From the NCBI GenBank assembly GCA_016710325.1, contig JADJXK010000001.1, positions 1-64,000 on the forward strand: DNA of 64,000 nt, read 5' to 3'. Every line of letters begins with the position of its first letter. Within the stretch, counting starts at the first letter, position 1. The translations under genes were made by a program, and so were the position numbers. The notes under the pieces are model-generated. The model saw only the letters and a list, made by a program, of their open reading frames with translations, was not told the origin of the DNA and did not search any database. This stretch comes from Candidatus Leptofilum proximum. GTDB lineage: Bacteria > Chloroflexota > Anaerolineae > Promineifilales > Promineifilaceae. Below are positions 34,464-43,325 of the stretch, one piece after another.

Positions 34464-35966
34464 GTGGAATTAGAACCTTTTCGACCCGCTTACCACTTTA
34501 CCCCACCGACTGCCTGGCTTAACGACCCCAACGGCATGGTGTATTACGACGGCGAGTATCACCTGTTTTACCAGCACCACCCGGATAGTACGGTCTGGGG
34601 GCCGATGCACTGGGGGCACGCCGTCAGCCGCGATCTGGTAAACTGGCAGCATTTGCCCATCGCCCTGGCCCCCGATGAACTGGGCACCATTTTCTCCGGC
34701 GGCGCAGTGATCGATTGGCACAACACGGCCGGATTTGGCCCTGAAGCGATGATCGCCAGCTACACCTATCAGGACAGCGACGCCCGCCAAAGCCAGGCCA
34801 TTGCCTACAGCCTGGACAACGGCCGCACCTGGATCAAATACGCAGGCAATCCAGTCATTCCCGCCCCGGCCAACATCCGCGATTTCCGCGATCCCAAGCT
34901 GCTGTGGTACGACGACGGCAGCGGCGGTGGCCATTGGGTGATGGCGCTGGCCGCCGGGCGGGCTATCTTGTTTTATACCTCGCCCAATTTGCTCGATTGG
35001 CAGCCATCGGGCAGCTTTGGCTTTGGCCACGGCGCAATGGACGGCGTCTGGGAAACGCCAGATCTGTTTGAACTGCCTGTTGCCGGTACGGCCGAATCCC
35101 GCTGGGTGCTCACGGTGGGCATCGGCGATAACGCCCCGGCGGGCGGCAGCGGCACGCAGTACTTCATCGGCCAGTTTGATGGCCAGACCTTCACCAGCGA
35201 CAATCCCAAAGGGACGGTGCTGTGGGCCGATTACGGCGCTGACTTTTACGCGGCCCAGTCGTGGAGCAACGCGCCAGACGGCCGTCGCATCTGGCTGGCC
35301 TGGCTGAACAACTGGCAGTATGCCAACCAGATCCCTACCACAACCTGGCGCGGCGCGATGACCCTGCCGCGTGAGCTGCGGCTGGTGCCCACGCAAGAGG
35401 GGATTCGGCTGGCGCAAACGGCCGTTCCCGAACTCGCCCAACTCCGTCAAAACAAACACCGCTGGCATAATGTGATCCTGGAGCCGGGCGCACCGTTTGT
35501 GCCAGCAGTGCGCGGTGACCGGCTGGAAATCATCGCCGAGCTGGAGACGCCAATCGAGGCCACCAGTTTGGGCATCCGCCTACGCCTGGGAGATGGGGAG
35601 GCAACGGCCGTTGGCTATGCCCCCAAAAGCCGCCTCCTCTTTGTCGACCGCACCAACGCCGGGCAGTCGGCGTTTAACTACAACTTCGCCAGCGTCCACA
35701 CGGCCCCCTTTGCTCCCGCCGATGGCCTCCTCACGCTGCACATTTTTGTGGATCGTGCCTCAATTGAGGTGCTGGCCAACGAAGGGCTGATCAGCTTTTC
35801 AGAGCAGATTTTCCCGGGCGAGGCCAGTGTGGGGGTGGAGCTGTTTGCCGAGGGAACGGCCGTTACCGTGCGCAATCTGGAAATTTACCGATTGAGTGCC
35901 GCCCAATTCCGGCCGCTGCGCACCACGGCCGACGGTCAGCTGCCGGTTGCCGTGGCGGCCCCATAA
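34464..35966 (+). CDS. Family GH32 fructan/sucrose hydrolase
   Basis: A 500-residue GH32 enzyme starting at GTG three bases after the permease stop. The five-bladed propeller carries all three catalytic motifs: nucleophile Asp21 in WLNDPNG, the transition-state Asp in FRDPK and the acid/base Glu in WETPDLF. A C-terminal beta-sandwich includes the usual FVDRTNAG and FVDRASIEV. No signal peptide, so it acts on imported sugars in the cytoplasm. Substrate: sucrose, levan or inulin fragments. It gives the strongest clue to the substrate of the operon. Confidence 0.95.
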   Translation: MELEPFRPAYHFTPPTAWLNDPNGMVYYDGEYHLFYQHHPDSTVWGPMHWGHAVSRDLVNWQHLPIALAPDELGTIFSGGAVIDWHNTAGFGPEAMIASYTYQDSDARQSQAIAYSLDNGRTWIKYAGNPVIPAPANIRDFRDPKLLWYDDGSGGGHWVMALAAGRAILFYTSPNLLDWQPSGSFGFGHGAMDGVWETPDLFELPVAGTAESRWVLTVGIGDNAPAGGSGTQYFIGQFDGQTFTSDNPKGTVLWADYGADFYAAQSWSNAPDGRRIWLAWLNNWQYANQIPTTTWRGAMTLPRELRLVPTQEGIRLAQTAVPELAQLRQNKHRWHNVILEPGAPFVPAVRGDRLEIIAELETPIEATSLGIRLRLGDGEATAVGYAPKSRLLFVDRTNAGQSAFNYNFASVHTAPFAPADGLLTLHIFVDRASIEVLANEGLISFSEQIFPGEASVGVELFAEGTAVTVRNLEIYRLSAAQFRPLRTTADGQLPVAVAAP

Positions 35967-35996
35967 GCCAGGGCCACTGTGCCAAAGGGGGACCCG

Positions 35997-36383
35997 ATGA
36001 AAAAACACGCCGTCGTGAAAAATGTAGGCATCGCCTTCGCTATTTTGGCCTGCCTCACCGTCATCTGCGTGGTGTTAAGCGTCATTGGTTCCGTGGTGGC
36101 AATCCGCCAGACCGAGCCATATGCCACCAGTGTGGAACTGGCGTTGGGCAGTACGGCCGTTCAGCAAGCACTGGGCGAACCGGTTACCGTGGGCTGGTTT
36201 CCCCAAGGCAGCGTCAACCCCGCCAACGGGGGTGATGCCGAACTCTACATTCCCCTCCACGGCTCAAAGGCCAGTGCCTCCATTCGCGTCAACGGCACCA
36301 ATAGTGATGGCACGTGGAAGTATTATGCGATCCGGGTAGATACGAGTGAAGGAGAGCACATCAATCTGCTTGAACAACCATGA
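35997..36383 (+). CDS. Small membrane-anchored protein, COA1-like
   Basis: A 128-residue protein. The ATG at 35997 has AGGGGGA upstream and is preferred to an earlier one at 35979. One membrane segment (about residues 10-38) is followed by an outer domain with SVELALGSTAVQQALGEPV, a GG-containing turn and AELYIPLHGSKASASIRV. This resembles the COA1/TIM21-type domain (cytochrome oxidase assembly protein 1 family), often found as single-gene membrane proteins in bacteria. No oxidase genes are near. Function unknown; the resemblance is by eye. Confidence 0.55.
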   Translation: MKKHAVVKNVGIAFAILACLTVICVVLSVIGSVVAIRQTEPYATSVELALGSTAVQQALGEPVTVGWFPQGSVNPANGGDAELYIPLHGSKASASIRVNGTNSDGTWKYYAIRVDTSEGEHINLLEQP

Positions 36384-36459
36384 GTGGATGATTGCAACGT
36401 AGCATTGTCCTGTGCCGAGCAGGTCTTCTACGTCGGCCGTGGTCGGCGTCTCAGGAAGC

Positions 36460-37155
36460 CTACCCCGGAGCAAGGTCTATGATCTGCCCGTCCTGCAGGT
36501 TGAGCACCTGGTCCACGTACTCGGCCACCAGGTTGTCGTGAGAGGCCAACAAGATGGCGATTGAATTTTCTTTGGCCACGGTGCGGAACAACTGGAGGAT
36601 TTCATGGGCCGTCTCAAAGTCCAACTCGCCGGTGGCCTCATCGGCCAGGATGATTTTGGGTTGGTTGGCCAGAGCGCGGGCGATGGCCACACGCTGCTGC
36701 TGGCCGCCGGACATCTCATACGGCCGATGATCCGCCCACTTGCTCAGCCCCACCTGCTCCAGATAGTGCATCGCCTGGTCTTTGCGCTGGCGGCGCGGAA
36801 AACGAGCAATACGCAGCATCAATTCCACGTTCTCAAAGGCCGACAGCGTGGGCAGCAGGCCAAAATTTTGGAAGATAAAACCCACTTCCTGCTGCCGCCA
36901 AAGGGTGAGCGCCTGGTCGTCCATGTTGTGCAGGGCACGGCCGTTGACAAAAATCGCGCCTTCCGTGGGCCGGTCCAGCCCGCCAATGCAGTTGAGCAGG
37001 GTTGTTTTGCCGCTGCCCGAGCGCCCTTTGAGCGCCACAAACTGGCCAGAGGCAACGGCGAGATTGACGCCTTTCAGGGCAACCACCGGCGCAGCAGCCG
37101 ATTGGTAAATACGTTTAACATCCTGAACGTGGATGGCGAGGCTGTCGTTGTTCAT
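36460..37155 (-). CDS. ABC exporter ATPase (LolD/MacB type)
   Basis: A 231-residue ATPase. Walker A is GRSGSGKTT, the signature is MSGGQQQRVAIARAL, Walker B is IILADEATGELD, and the switch His is in LLASHD. The ATG at 37155 overlaps the stop of the upstream ATPase gene by four bases. It is the last gene of a minus-strand run with a second ATPase, a large FtsX-type permease and a membrane-fusion lipoprotein. Together these make a MacAB-like export or envelope-stress system. Confidence 0.92.
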   Translation of the reverse strand: MNNDSLAIHVQDVKRIYQSAAAPVVALKGVNLAVASGQFVALKGRSGSGKTTLLNCIGGLDRPTEGAIFVNGRALHNMDDQALTLWRQQEVGFIFQNFGLLPTLSAFENVELMLRIARFPRRQRKDQAMHYLEQVGLSKWADHRPYEMSGGQQQRVAIARALANQPKIILADEATGELDFETAHEILQLFRTVAKENSIAILLASHDNLVAEYVDQVLNLQDGQIIDLAPG

Positions 37156-38153
37156 GTGCGTTTTAACCACCTGTTGATCCGGCTGCGCCAGGTTTTGGTT
37201 GTGGGCTCGTTGTCGGGGGATGTAGAGGGGGGAACGGCCGTACTTTCTTCACCCACACCCTCTTCCGCCACCGCCCGAATCAGCAGCCCTTCATCCGTCA
37301 GCTCCATCGCTGCCCGCTGGCCGATGCCCAGCGCCTCGCGGTACGCCTTGGGCACCTGCAGGCGCCCGGCCGAATCCAGCACCACCAGCTCCTCAAACAC
37401 CGGGTGACTTTCCGCCACAGAATCCGGCTGCCCAGACTGCCTGCTGGGGCGGTGGTTGCGCCGGGTCTCGCTGGCCGCCTTACCGTCGCGGATGGCCATC
37501 ACCCGGTCCACGTGGTGGGCAATGTTCGGATCATGGCTGACGATGAGGATGGTCTGGCCCAGCTGGCGGTTCAGCTGGCGAAAGGCATCGTAGATGGTTT
37601 GCGCCGTGGTGGTGTCCAGCTCGCCGGTTGGCTCGTCGGCCAGCAGCAGGGCGGGGGCATTGGCCAGGGCCACGGCGATGGCCACGCGGGCCTGCTCACC
37701 GCCGGACAACTCCGGCAGGTAATGGTGCTGCCGCTCGGCCAGCCCCACCATTTGCAGCAAATCGAAGGCGCGCTGCTTCATTTCCCGGGCGCTGAAACCG
37801 GCCAGCATCATGGGCAGCTCCACATTTTCGCGGGCGTTGAGGTAGGGCACCAGGTTGCGCGCCCCCTGCTGCCAGACAAAACCCACCTGGGTGCGGCGGT
37901 AGCGATCCAGCGCGGCGTTGGACATTTTGAGCAGGCTTTGCCCGTTGACAATAACCTGCCCGGCAGACGGCCGTACCAATCCCCCCAAAATGTTCATCAA
38001 TGTCGATTTGCCGCTGCCGCTGACGCCGACAATGCCCATCAGCTCGCCGCGCTGCACGGTCAGGTCTAGCCCCTGCAGGGCCAGCACCTCCAGGTCGGCT
38101 ACCTGAAAAATCTTCACCAGATTTTCGCATACGATCATCGGTTCACTAATCAT
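37152..38153 (-). CDS. ABC exporter ATPase with C-terminal AbrB/SpoVT-like domain
   Basis: A 333-residue protein. Residues about 1-225 are a LolD/MacB-type ATPase (Walker A GVSGSGKST, signature LSGGEQARVAIAVALANAP, Walker B LLLADEPTGELD, switch His in IVSHD). After a linker, residues about 255-295 read as a swapped-hairpin AbrB/SpoVT-like element (LVVLDSAGRLQVPKAYREA and following). Such elements usually bind DNA, as in antitoxins and AbrB. The fusion is uncommon. It might dimerise the ATPase or sense transport state; I infer nothing firmer. Ribosome site is weak; a start at codon 6 is possible. Confidence 0.88.
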   Translation of the reverse strand: MISEPMIVCENLVKIFQVADLEVLALQGLDLTVQRGELMGIVGVSGSGKSTLMNILGGLVRPSAGQVIVNGQSLLKMSNAALDRYRRTQVGFVWQQGARNLVPYLNARENVELPMMLAGFSAREMKQRAFDLLQMVGLAERQHHYLPELSGGEQARVAIAVALANAPALLLADEPTGELDTTTAQTIYDAFRQLNRQLGQTILIVSHDPNIAHHVDRVMAIRDGKAASETRRNHRPSRQSGQPDSVAESHPVFEELVVLDSAGRLQVPKAYREALGIGQRAAMELTDEGLLIRAVAEEGVGEESTAVPPSTSPDNEPTTKTWRSRINRWLKRT

Positions 38154-38182
38154 TAGGATTCACAGATGGTTCATAAAAACTT

Positions 38183-38247
38183 GCCACGAATTTCGCGAAT
38201 TCCGCGAAATAAATATGTCATTCGCGTCAATTCGCGTCATTCGCGGC
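38183..38247. repeat. Intergenic hairpin, CGAATT-type family
   Basis: A 28-base left arm beginning GCCACGAATT (38183-38210) faces a right arm ending TCATTCGCGGC (38220-38247), with about 22 of 28 paired and a 9-base loop. The arms are themselves made of the repeated words TTCGCG and GAATT. It lies between the FtsX-type gene and the ATPase gene. Related to 32199-32254. Confidence 0.7.
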
Positions 38248-38257
38248 CAAAAATCTC

Positions 38258-41110
38258 TTAAACCGTTTCTCCCAGCTTGATCGCCTGGAAAATGCGCATG
38301 CGGCGCAGCAGGGTGGCCAGGACCGCCAGGGCCACGACAAACATCAAGCCAAACAACAGGTAAATTTCCAAAATGGCAGGCCAGGCGATCTCCACCAGGT
38401 AAGGTGGCACCAGGTCCACGGCCCGCACGCCAATTTGCAGCGCCGGGATAAACTGCTCGCTCACCAGCGTGCCCAGACCTGTGCCCAGCGTCAGCCCGCT
38501 GAGCACCAGGAAGGCCAGCTCAAAAGCAACGTAGATAGTCATGTGCCGCTGGGTCAGCCCTACGGCGCGCAAAATGCCCAGCGAAATAAAGCGCTGGCGC
38601 AGTGAAAACAGCGCGTACATAAAAAAGCCCAGCACCGTCAGCAGGGCGGCGGCGATGAAGCCCACGGACAGCAGGCCAAACACCCCCTGGCGGTCCGGGC
38701 GCTGCTGCTCGGCGGCGATGAGCGAGTATGGCTCGCGCCAGCTCCAGCTAAACAGGCCGCGCTCGTCCAGGGCCTGCTCCAGCAGCACGGCATCTGGTTC
38801 GGCGCCGGTTTCCAACCACACCTCGTAGGGCAGCTGGCTGCCGATTTGGGCAAAGAGGTTTTCCAGGTTGCCCACAAACAGCGGGCCATCTTCGGCTTCA
38901 TACCAGGTGGGGAAGTAGTCGAAGGTGCCCACAATCTGGCTGTCGAGGGTGACACGGCCGTCTGGCAGCAGTACCGTCAGGCGGAACAAATCCCCGGTGC
39001 GCAGCCCCTGCTGCCGGGCAAACTGCTCGGAAATGAGAATGCTATTGGGGGCAACGGCCAGCGCATTCAGCAGCGAGCCCAGCCGGTACGGGGCAAAGTC
39101 CCAGCGCCAGTAAGCCACCTGGCCAAAATCGGCCCGGTCGATGCCCAAAAAGGTGCCGCCAAAGCGCCGCTCGCCAACTTGCGCCTCGCTTTTAAAACGG
39201 CCGACTCGCGCCGCCGCTTCCACTCCTGGGAACTGGGTATATTCGCTCAGCGGCAGGTAGATGGCCTGGCTGCGTTCGTTGGCGGTGTTGGCGGATGGCA
39301 CCACCGAGGTGCCGCCAAATTCCACGCCCGCGCCGCGTAAGTTTACGTCGGCGCCGGTGCGGTAAAACGATTCGTCGTACAGCTGGAAGTCGAGCGTTTG
39401 CGCCAGCGAGGCGGTAAAGACGGCCAGGCTCACCGTGAGCACCTGCAGGATGAGCGGCATGGTGTAGAGGCGCGGCATGCGGGCCAGCTGGCGTGTGGCC
39501 ATCAGCAGGCCGATGCTGTCTGTTTTGGCCAGCAGCCAGCTAAGGCTGCCCATCACCAGGGGCAGCAGCCGCAAAAAGAGCAGGGTCAGGGCAAAGATGA
39601 CCAGGGTGGGCACCAGGAACAGCAGCGGATTCTGGAACGGCGTGTCGCTGGCCGTCTCGGTGATGGCTCCTTGCTGCTGCAAGAGATACGCGCCGTAGAC
39701 GGCGGGAATCAGCAGCAGCCCATCGAGCCAGGCGCGCTGCCACCACGGCCGTTTTAAAGTACGCGCCTGTTCCTGTTTGTAGGTAATGATCGTGTCCCGC
39801 GACGCCACAAACGTAGGCAGCACCTGGGCCAGGATGGCCAGCACAATGGCCACCAGGGCTGCCTGCCAGGCGTCGGCGGTGAGGGCGATGCGCAGTTGGG
39901 AAACGGCCGTAAAGTCCAAAAAGCTGCGCGACTTGCCAATGAGCTGGGTAAAGCCCAGGGCCACCAGCGCGCCCAGCAGCGTGGCCACACTGCCCAGCAC
40001 CAGCCCTTCCACCAGGGCAAACCCTACAATTTGCCACGGCGTGCCGCCCCGGCTGCGCAAAACGGCAATCTCGTTGCGGCGCTGGTTCACCCCCAGGCTC
40101 ACAATCAGCCCGATGAAGGCCAGGGTAAGGCCGATGGTGGGCAGGTTAAACGCTGTCAGCAGGATGGTGAGCTGCTGCGCCGTCTGGCGATAGCGCCCCA
40201 GCGCCTCGGCGGGGGAGAAGGCGGTGCTGATTTGCGGCAGCAGGGTCACTACCTGCCGCTCCACCCGAGCCGCCCGCGCCGCCAGGTTGTCGGCATTGGT
40301 GGTGTTGATGCCGCTGCCGTCCATCACCAGGTACCAGACGGCCCGGGCGATTTCGTCGTTGAAGAAAGGGCTGAGCCGTTCGGCAAAGGTTTCGTCGGCC
40401 ACCAGGAGCAGATCGTCAAAAACGGCGGGAGCAAAAAACCAGAAGTCATCCTGTGGGTTGGTAGCCCGCCAGACGCCAGCGATGCGTACGGCCGTTTCCC
40501 GCGGATTGGTAGTCTCTTCCTGAAAGTCGTAGGCGATCAGCAAATCGCCCACTTGTAGACCAGACTGCACTGCCTGCGCTTGGCTGATCAGTACCTCGAT
40601 GGTGCTGTCCACAGTGGGCGTGGCCGACGCCGGGAACGCGCCCTCGACGATCTCGATGTGTTCGGCGATGCTGCTGGTGTTGGCAAAATAAAAGATGCCC
40701 AGCGCGGCGGAGCTGTCTTCGTAATTGGTCTCATCGACGGGGAAGAGGCGGAAGCGGCCCGTTTCCAGATGGCGCACCATCTGCTCTTGCGGCAGCCCGA
40801 GGTCGCGCGCTCCCTGGCTGGTGAGGTACTGGTCAACCGGCTGGATCTCTTCCCACTCAATCGGTCCGGCCCAGGAACCCACGTAATCGTACAGGTAGGT
40901 GAAGGGCGGCTTGTTGGCCCGGTCCGCCACCGTGCTGAGCTCTTCCTCCAGGATGTGAAAGTAGACGGCATCGGCGTAGAGGGGCACGGTCATGATGAGG
41001 GCAACGGCCGTTACCAACCCCAACAGCGTCGCCAGGGTCAGGCTGCGCTGCGCCCACAGCCGCTTGAAGGTGATGCGAAAAATTGCCAGAACGCGGTAGA
41101 AAAGGGTCAT
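38258..41110 (-). CDS. FtsX/MacB-like permease of an ABC exporter
   Basis: A 950-residue membrane protein with two FtsX-type modules. An N-terminal membrane segment (about 17-40) leads to a large outer domain; membrane clusters lie at about 320-445 and 465-575, a second outer domain at about 590-800, and the final three segments at about 805-945. It lies four bases after the membrane-fusion protein gene and is followed by two ATPases, so it is the translocating or mechanotransmitting subunit. The duplicated build suggests a single-chain permease instead of a dimer. Substrate unknown: peptides, lipids or lipoproteins. Confidence 0.9.
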   Translation of the reverse strand: MTLFYRVLAIFRITFKRLWAQRSLTLATLLGLVTAVALIMTVPLYADAVYFHILEEELSTVADRANKPPFTYLYDYVGSWAGPIEWEEIQPVDQYLTSQGARDLGLPQEQMVRHLETGRFRLFPVDETNYEDSSAALGIFYFANTSSIAEHIEIVEGAFPASATPTVDSTIEVLISQAQAVQSGLQVGDLLIAYDFQEETTNPRETAVRIAGVWRATNPQDDFWFFAPAVFDDLLLVADETFAERLSPFFNDEIARAVWYLVMDGSGINTTNADNLAARAARVERQVVTLLPQISTAFSPAEALGRYRQTAQQLTILLTAFNLPTIGLTLAFIGLIVSLGVNQRRNEIAVLRSRGGTPWQIVGFALVEGLVLGSVATLLGALVALGFTQLIGKSRSFLDFTAVSQLRIALTADAWQAALVAIVLAILAQVLPTFVASRDTIITYKQEQARTLKRPWWQRAWLDGLLLIPAVYGAYLLQQQGAITETASDTPFQNPLLFLVPTLVIFALTLLFLRLLPLVMGSLSWLLAKTDSIGLLMATRQLARMPRLYTMPLILQVLTVSLAVFTASLAQTLDFQLYDESFYRTGADVNLRGAGVEFGGTSVVPSANTANERSQAIYLPLSEYTQFPGVEAAARVGRFKSEAQVGERRFGGTFLGIDRADFGQVAYWRWDFAPYRLGSLLNALAVAPNSILISEQFARQQGLRTGDLFRLTVLLPDGRVTLDSQIVGTFDYFPTWYEAEDGPLFVGNLENLFAQIGSQLPYEVWLETGAEPDAVLLEQALDERGLFSWSWREPYSLIAAEQQRPDRQGVFGLLSVGFIAAALLTVLGFFMYALFSLRQRFISLGILRAVGLTQRHMTIYVAFELAFLVLSGLTLGTGLGTLVSEQFIPALQIGVRAVDLVPPYLVEIAWPAILEIYLLFGLMFVVALAVLATLLRRMRIFQAIKLGETV

Positions 41111-41114
41111 TGGC

Positions 41115-42299
41115 TTACTGGCCCACGATGATCTGGCCTTCGTTGAGACCGTCTACAATTTCCACACGGCCGTTTCCCTCAATGCCCAGGGACACGTCCA
41201 CGCGCTGCTCCACGCCATCGGTTTGCACGACGACAAATTTACGGCCGTTAAAATCGCGAATCGCCGCCGGGGGCAGCCAAAGCACATCCGTCCGCTCGGT
41301 GACGATGGTGGTGATGCGCACCCGGTCGCCTGGCTCGTAGCGGTTGAAAGCGGCCGTGGCATCATCAAACTGGAGGCGCGTATCGTCTTCTTCCCCACCG
41401 CCGCTGCCAAACGGCGCGGGCAGCCGGGTGATGGTGCCTGCCAGCGGCTCGCCGGGTGCACCGGCCGGTTCAATTTCGACCGTCATGCCCTCGGCCAGCT
41501 CGCGCATCTGCGCCTCCGGCAGGTTGGCCGAAATTTCAATCTGGCTCGGATCAGCGAGGACGCCCACCGGCTCAAAGGCGGCCACGGAGCGGCCAGGGGC
41601 GAGGTTGAGCGAGCTGATTTCGCCGTCGAACGGGGCCAGGAGCTGGCTGCGGGCCATCTGGCTTTCTAGCTCGGCTACCCGCAGCGCGGCCTCATCGACG
41701 GCGCTTTGCAGCTCCGGGTCCAGCGTGCTGTCCAGCGCGTCTACCTCCAGCTGGGCCATCGCCACAAGCAGGGTGAGGCGATCGATCTGGTACTGCTCTT
41801 CGGCCGTGGGATTGCTGCCCGCTTCCTGGACGGCAAAGTCCAGGTCCAGCTGGGACAGGTCGCGGGCCAGTTCGGCCGCCTGCCGCGCCTGTTCGATTTG
41901 CTGCTGCGAGAGGGTCAGCTGCCCTTCGGCTACAGCCAGCGCCGATTGGGCCAGGACCAGTTCGGCTTCCAGCGCCGTATTGTCCAGGTCGGCGATGACG
42001 TCGCCTGCCTGAACCCGGTCGCCTGAATCGAGGTAAACGTTGGCCACCAGGCCGTCACGCGGGAAAAACAGCGGCTCTTCAACCACGGGCACCACCCGCC
42101 CGGTGAAGTCCAGCGTGAAAGTAACGGTGCCTCTGGCGACTTCGTAGGTGGGGCGGGCGGCGGTAACGGCCGTCGGAATTGGCGTCGGTTCAGCCAGGTC
42201 GGCCGAGCGGCGTTCACGCTGGCCACCCGCCAGGCAGCTGACGGACAGGAACAGGGTTCCCAAGAACAGAAGGAGCAGTCGATTCGGTAATTTTTTCAA
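41115..42299 (-). CDS. Periplasmic-adaptor (HlyD/MacA-type) lipoprotein
   Basis: A 394-residue protein with a lipoprotein signal (FLSVSC) and a Pro/Thr linker. A lipoyl-like half motif (EPLFFPRDGLVANVYLDSGD, shown in part) is followed by a long coiled-coil hairpin (about 135-235, Gln/Ala/Leu-rich), the second lipoyl half (SQLLAPFDGEISSLN) and beta-barrel domains. The start is TTG at 42299, only four bases after the GH130 stop, so the exporter genes are coupled to the sugar operon. It joins the FtsX-type permease and ATPases to form a MacAB-like complex, tethered by lipid to the membrane. Confidence 0.9.
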   Translation of the reverse strand: MKKLPNRLLLLFLGTLFLSVSCLAGGQRERRSADLAEPTPIPTAVTAARPTYEVARGTVTFTLDFTGRVVPVVEEPLFFPRDGLVANVYLDSGDRVQAGDVIADLDNTALEAELVLAQSALAVAEGQLTLSQQQIEQARQAAELARDLSQLDLDFAVQEAGSNPTAEEQYQIDRLTLLVAMAQLEVDALDSTLDPELQSAVDEAALRVAELESQMARSQLLAPFDGEISSLNLAPGRSVAAFEPVGVLADPSQIEISANLPEAQMRELAEGMTVEIEPAGAPGEPLAGTITRLPAPFGSGGGEEDDTRLQFDDATAAFNRYEPGDRVRITTIVTERTDVLWLPPAAIRDFNGRKFVVVQTDGVEQRVDVSLGIEGNGRVEIVDGLNEGQIIVGQ

Positions 42300-42303
42300 T
42301 CGG

Positions 42304-43278
42304 TTATCCGTTTGCTTTTAACCAGTCTAGCAGTTCATCCATTCTGCAAAAAGCGAGCGCTGTGACCGTGTCTGCACCGCCATAGTAGATGGCCAGGCGC
42401 TGGGTCGGCTCATCGTAGAGCGCGGCGCAGGGGAAGGCCACGTTGGGCACGTCACCGACACATTCGTACAGCGTTTGCGGGGCCAGCAGGTACGGCTCAC
42501 CGCGACGAATGACCTTCCACGGTTCGTCCAGGTCCAGCAGGGCTGCGCCAAAGGCGTAGACAAAGCCGTTGCAGGAGGTGAGTACGCCGTGATAAATCAT
42601 CAGCCAGCCTTCGGGGGTTTCGATGGGAATGGGGCCAGCGCCGATTTTGGTGCTTTCCCAGCCGCCGCGGGTGCCCATCACGTAGCGGTGTTCACCCCAG
42701 TAAATCATGTCCTTGCTCTGGCTGAGGTAGATGTCGCCAAAGGGAGTGTGGCCGTTGTCCGACGGCCGATTTAACATCACATACTTGCCGTTGATGCGGC
42801 GGGGGAACAGCACGCCGTTGCGGTTAAACGGCAGCAGGGCGTTTTCCACGAAGTGGAACTGCTCAAAGTTGTAGGTGTAACCCACGCCGATGGTGGGGCC
42901 GTGGTAGCCGTTGCACCAGGTGACCCAGTAGCGGTCCTCAAGCCACACAACGCGTGGGTCGTAGCGGTATTGGTAACGGCCGATTTCCGGATCGTCGCAC
43001 AGCCACTCGATGGGGTCGTTGTCCAGCCGCCAGTCGAAGCCGGTGTCGCTGAAGCCGCGATGCAGGTTCATTTCGCGCTTCTTGTTATCGCAGCGGAAAA
43101 CACCGGCAAAACCATCGCCAAAGGGAACGGCCGCACTGTTAAAAATGCTGTTAGACGACGGGATGAGGTCGCGCGGAATGATCGGGTTTTGGCTGTAGCG
43201 CCACACGACGTCTGAGGAAGTAGACGGCCGTTCCTCCCACGGCAGATTTGGAATATGATAAATGGAGTTGGTAGTCAC
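42304..43278 (-). CDS. Family GH130 beta-mannoside phosphorylase
   Basis: A 324-residue five-bladed propeller of family GH130. The start is GTG 43278 with AGGAGA upstream. Seen: NPIIPRDLIPSSNSIFNSAA near the N-terminus, the catalytic Asp in YRYDPRVVWLEDRYW, and phosphate-site residues among KYVMLNRPSD and the late GGADTV. Known members split mannosyl-glucose, mannobiose or mannosyl-N-acetylglucosamine with phosphate to mannose-1-phosphate. The protein's size and the motif FNSAAVP fit the phosphorylase branches. It lies behind GH94 and GH3 in one operon. Which disaccharide it uses cannot be told by eye; the beta-mannosidase at 18465 makes a mannan link plausible. Confidence 0.92.
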   Translation of the reverse strand: MTTNSIYHIPNLPWEERPSTSSDVVWRYSQNPIIPRDLIPSSNSIFNSAAVPFGDGFAGVFRCDNKKREMNLHRGFSDTGFDWRLDNDPIEWLCDDPEIGRYQYRYDPRVVWLEDRYWVTWCNGYHGPTIGVGYTYNFEQFHFVENALLPFNRNGVLFPRRINGKYVMLNRPSDNGHTPFGDIYLSQSKDMIYWGEHRYVMGTRGGWESTKIGAGPIPIETPEGWLMIYHGVLTSCNGFVYAFGAALLDLDEPWKVIRRGEPYLLAPQTLYECVGDVPNVAFPCAALYDEPTQRLAIYYGGADTVTALAFCRMDELLDWLKANG

Positions 43279-43325
43279 GGTTTCTCCTGTAGGAAATGTG
43301 AATGGATCAGGATAAGTTGCTTGGC

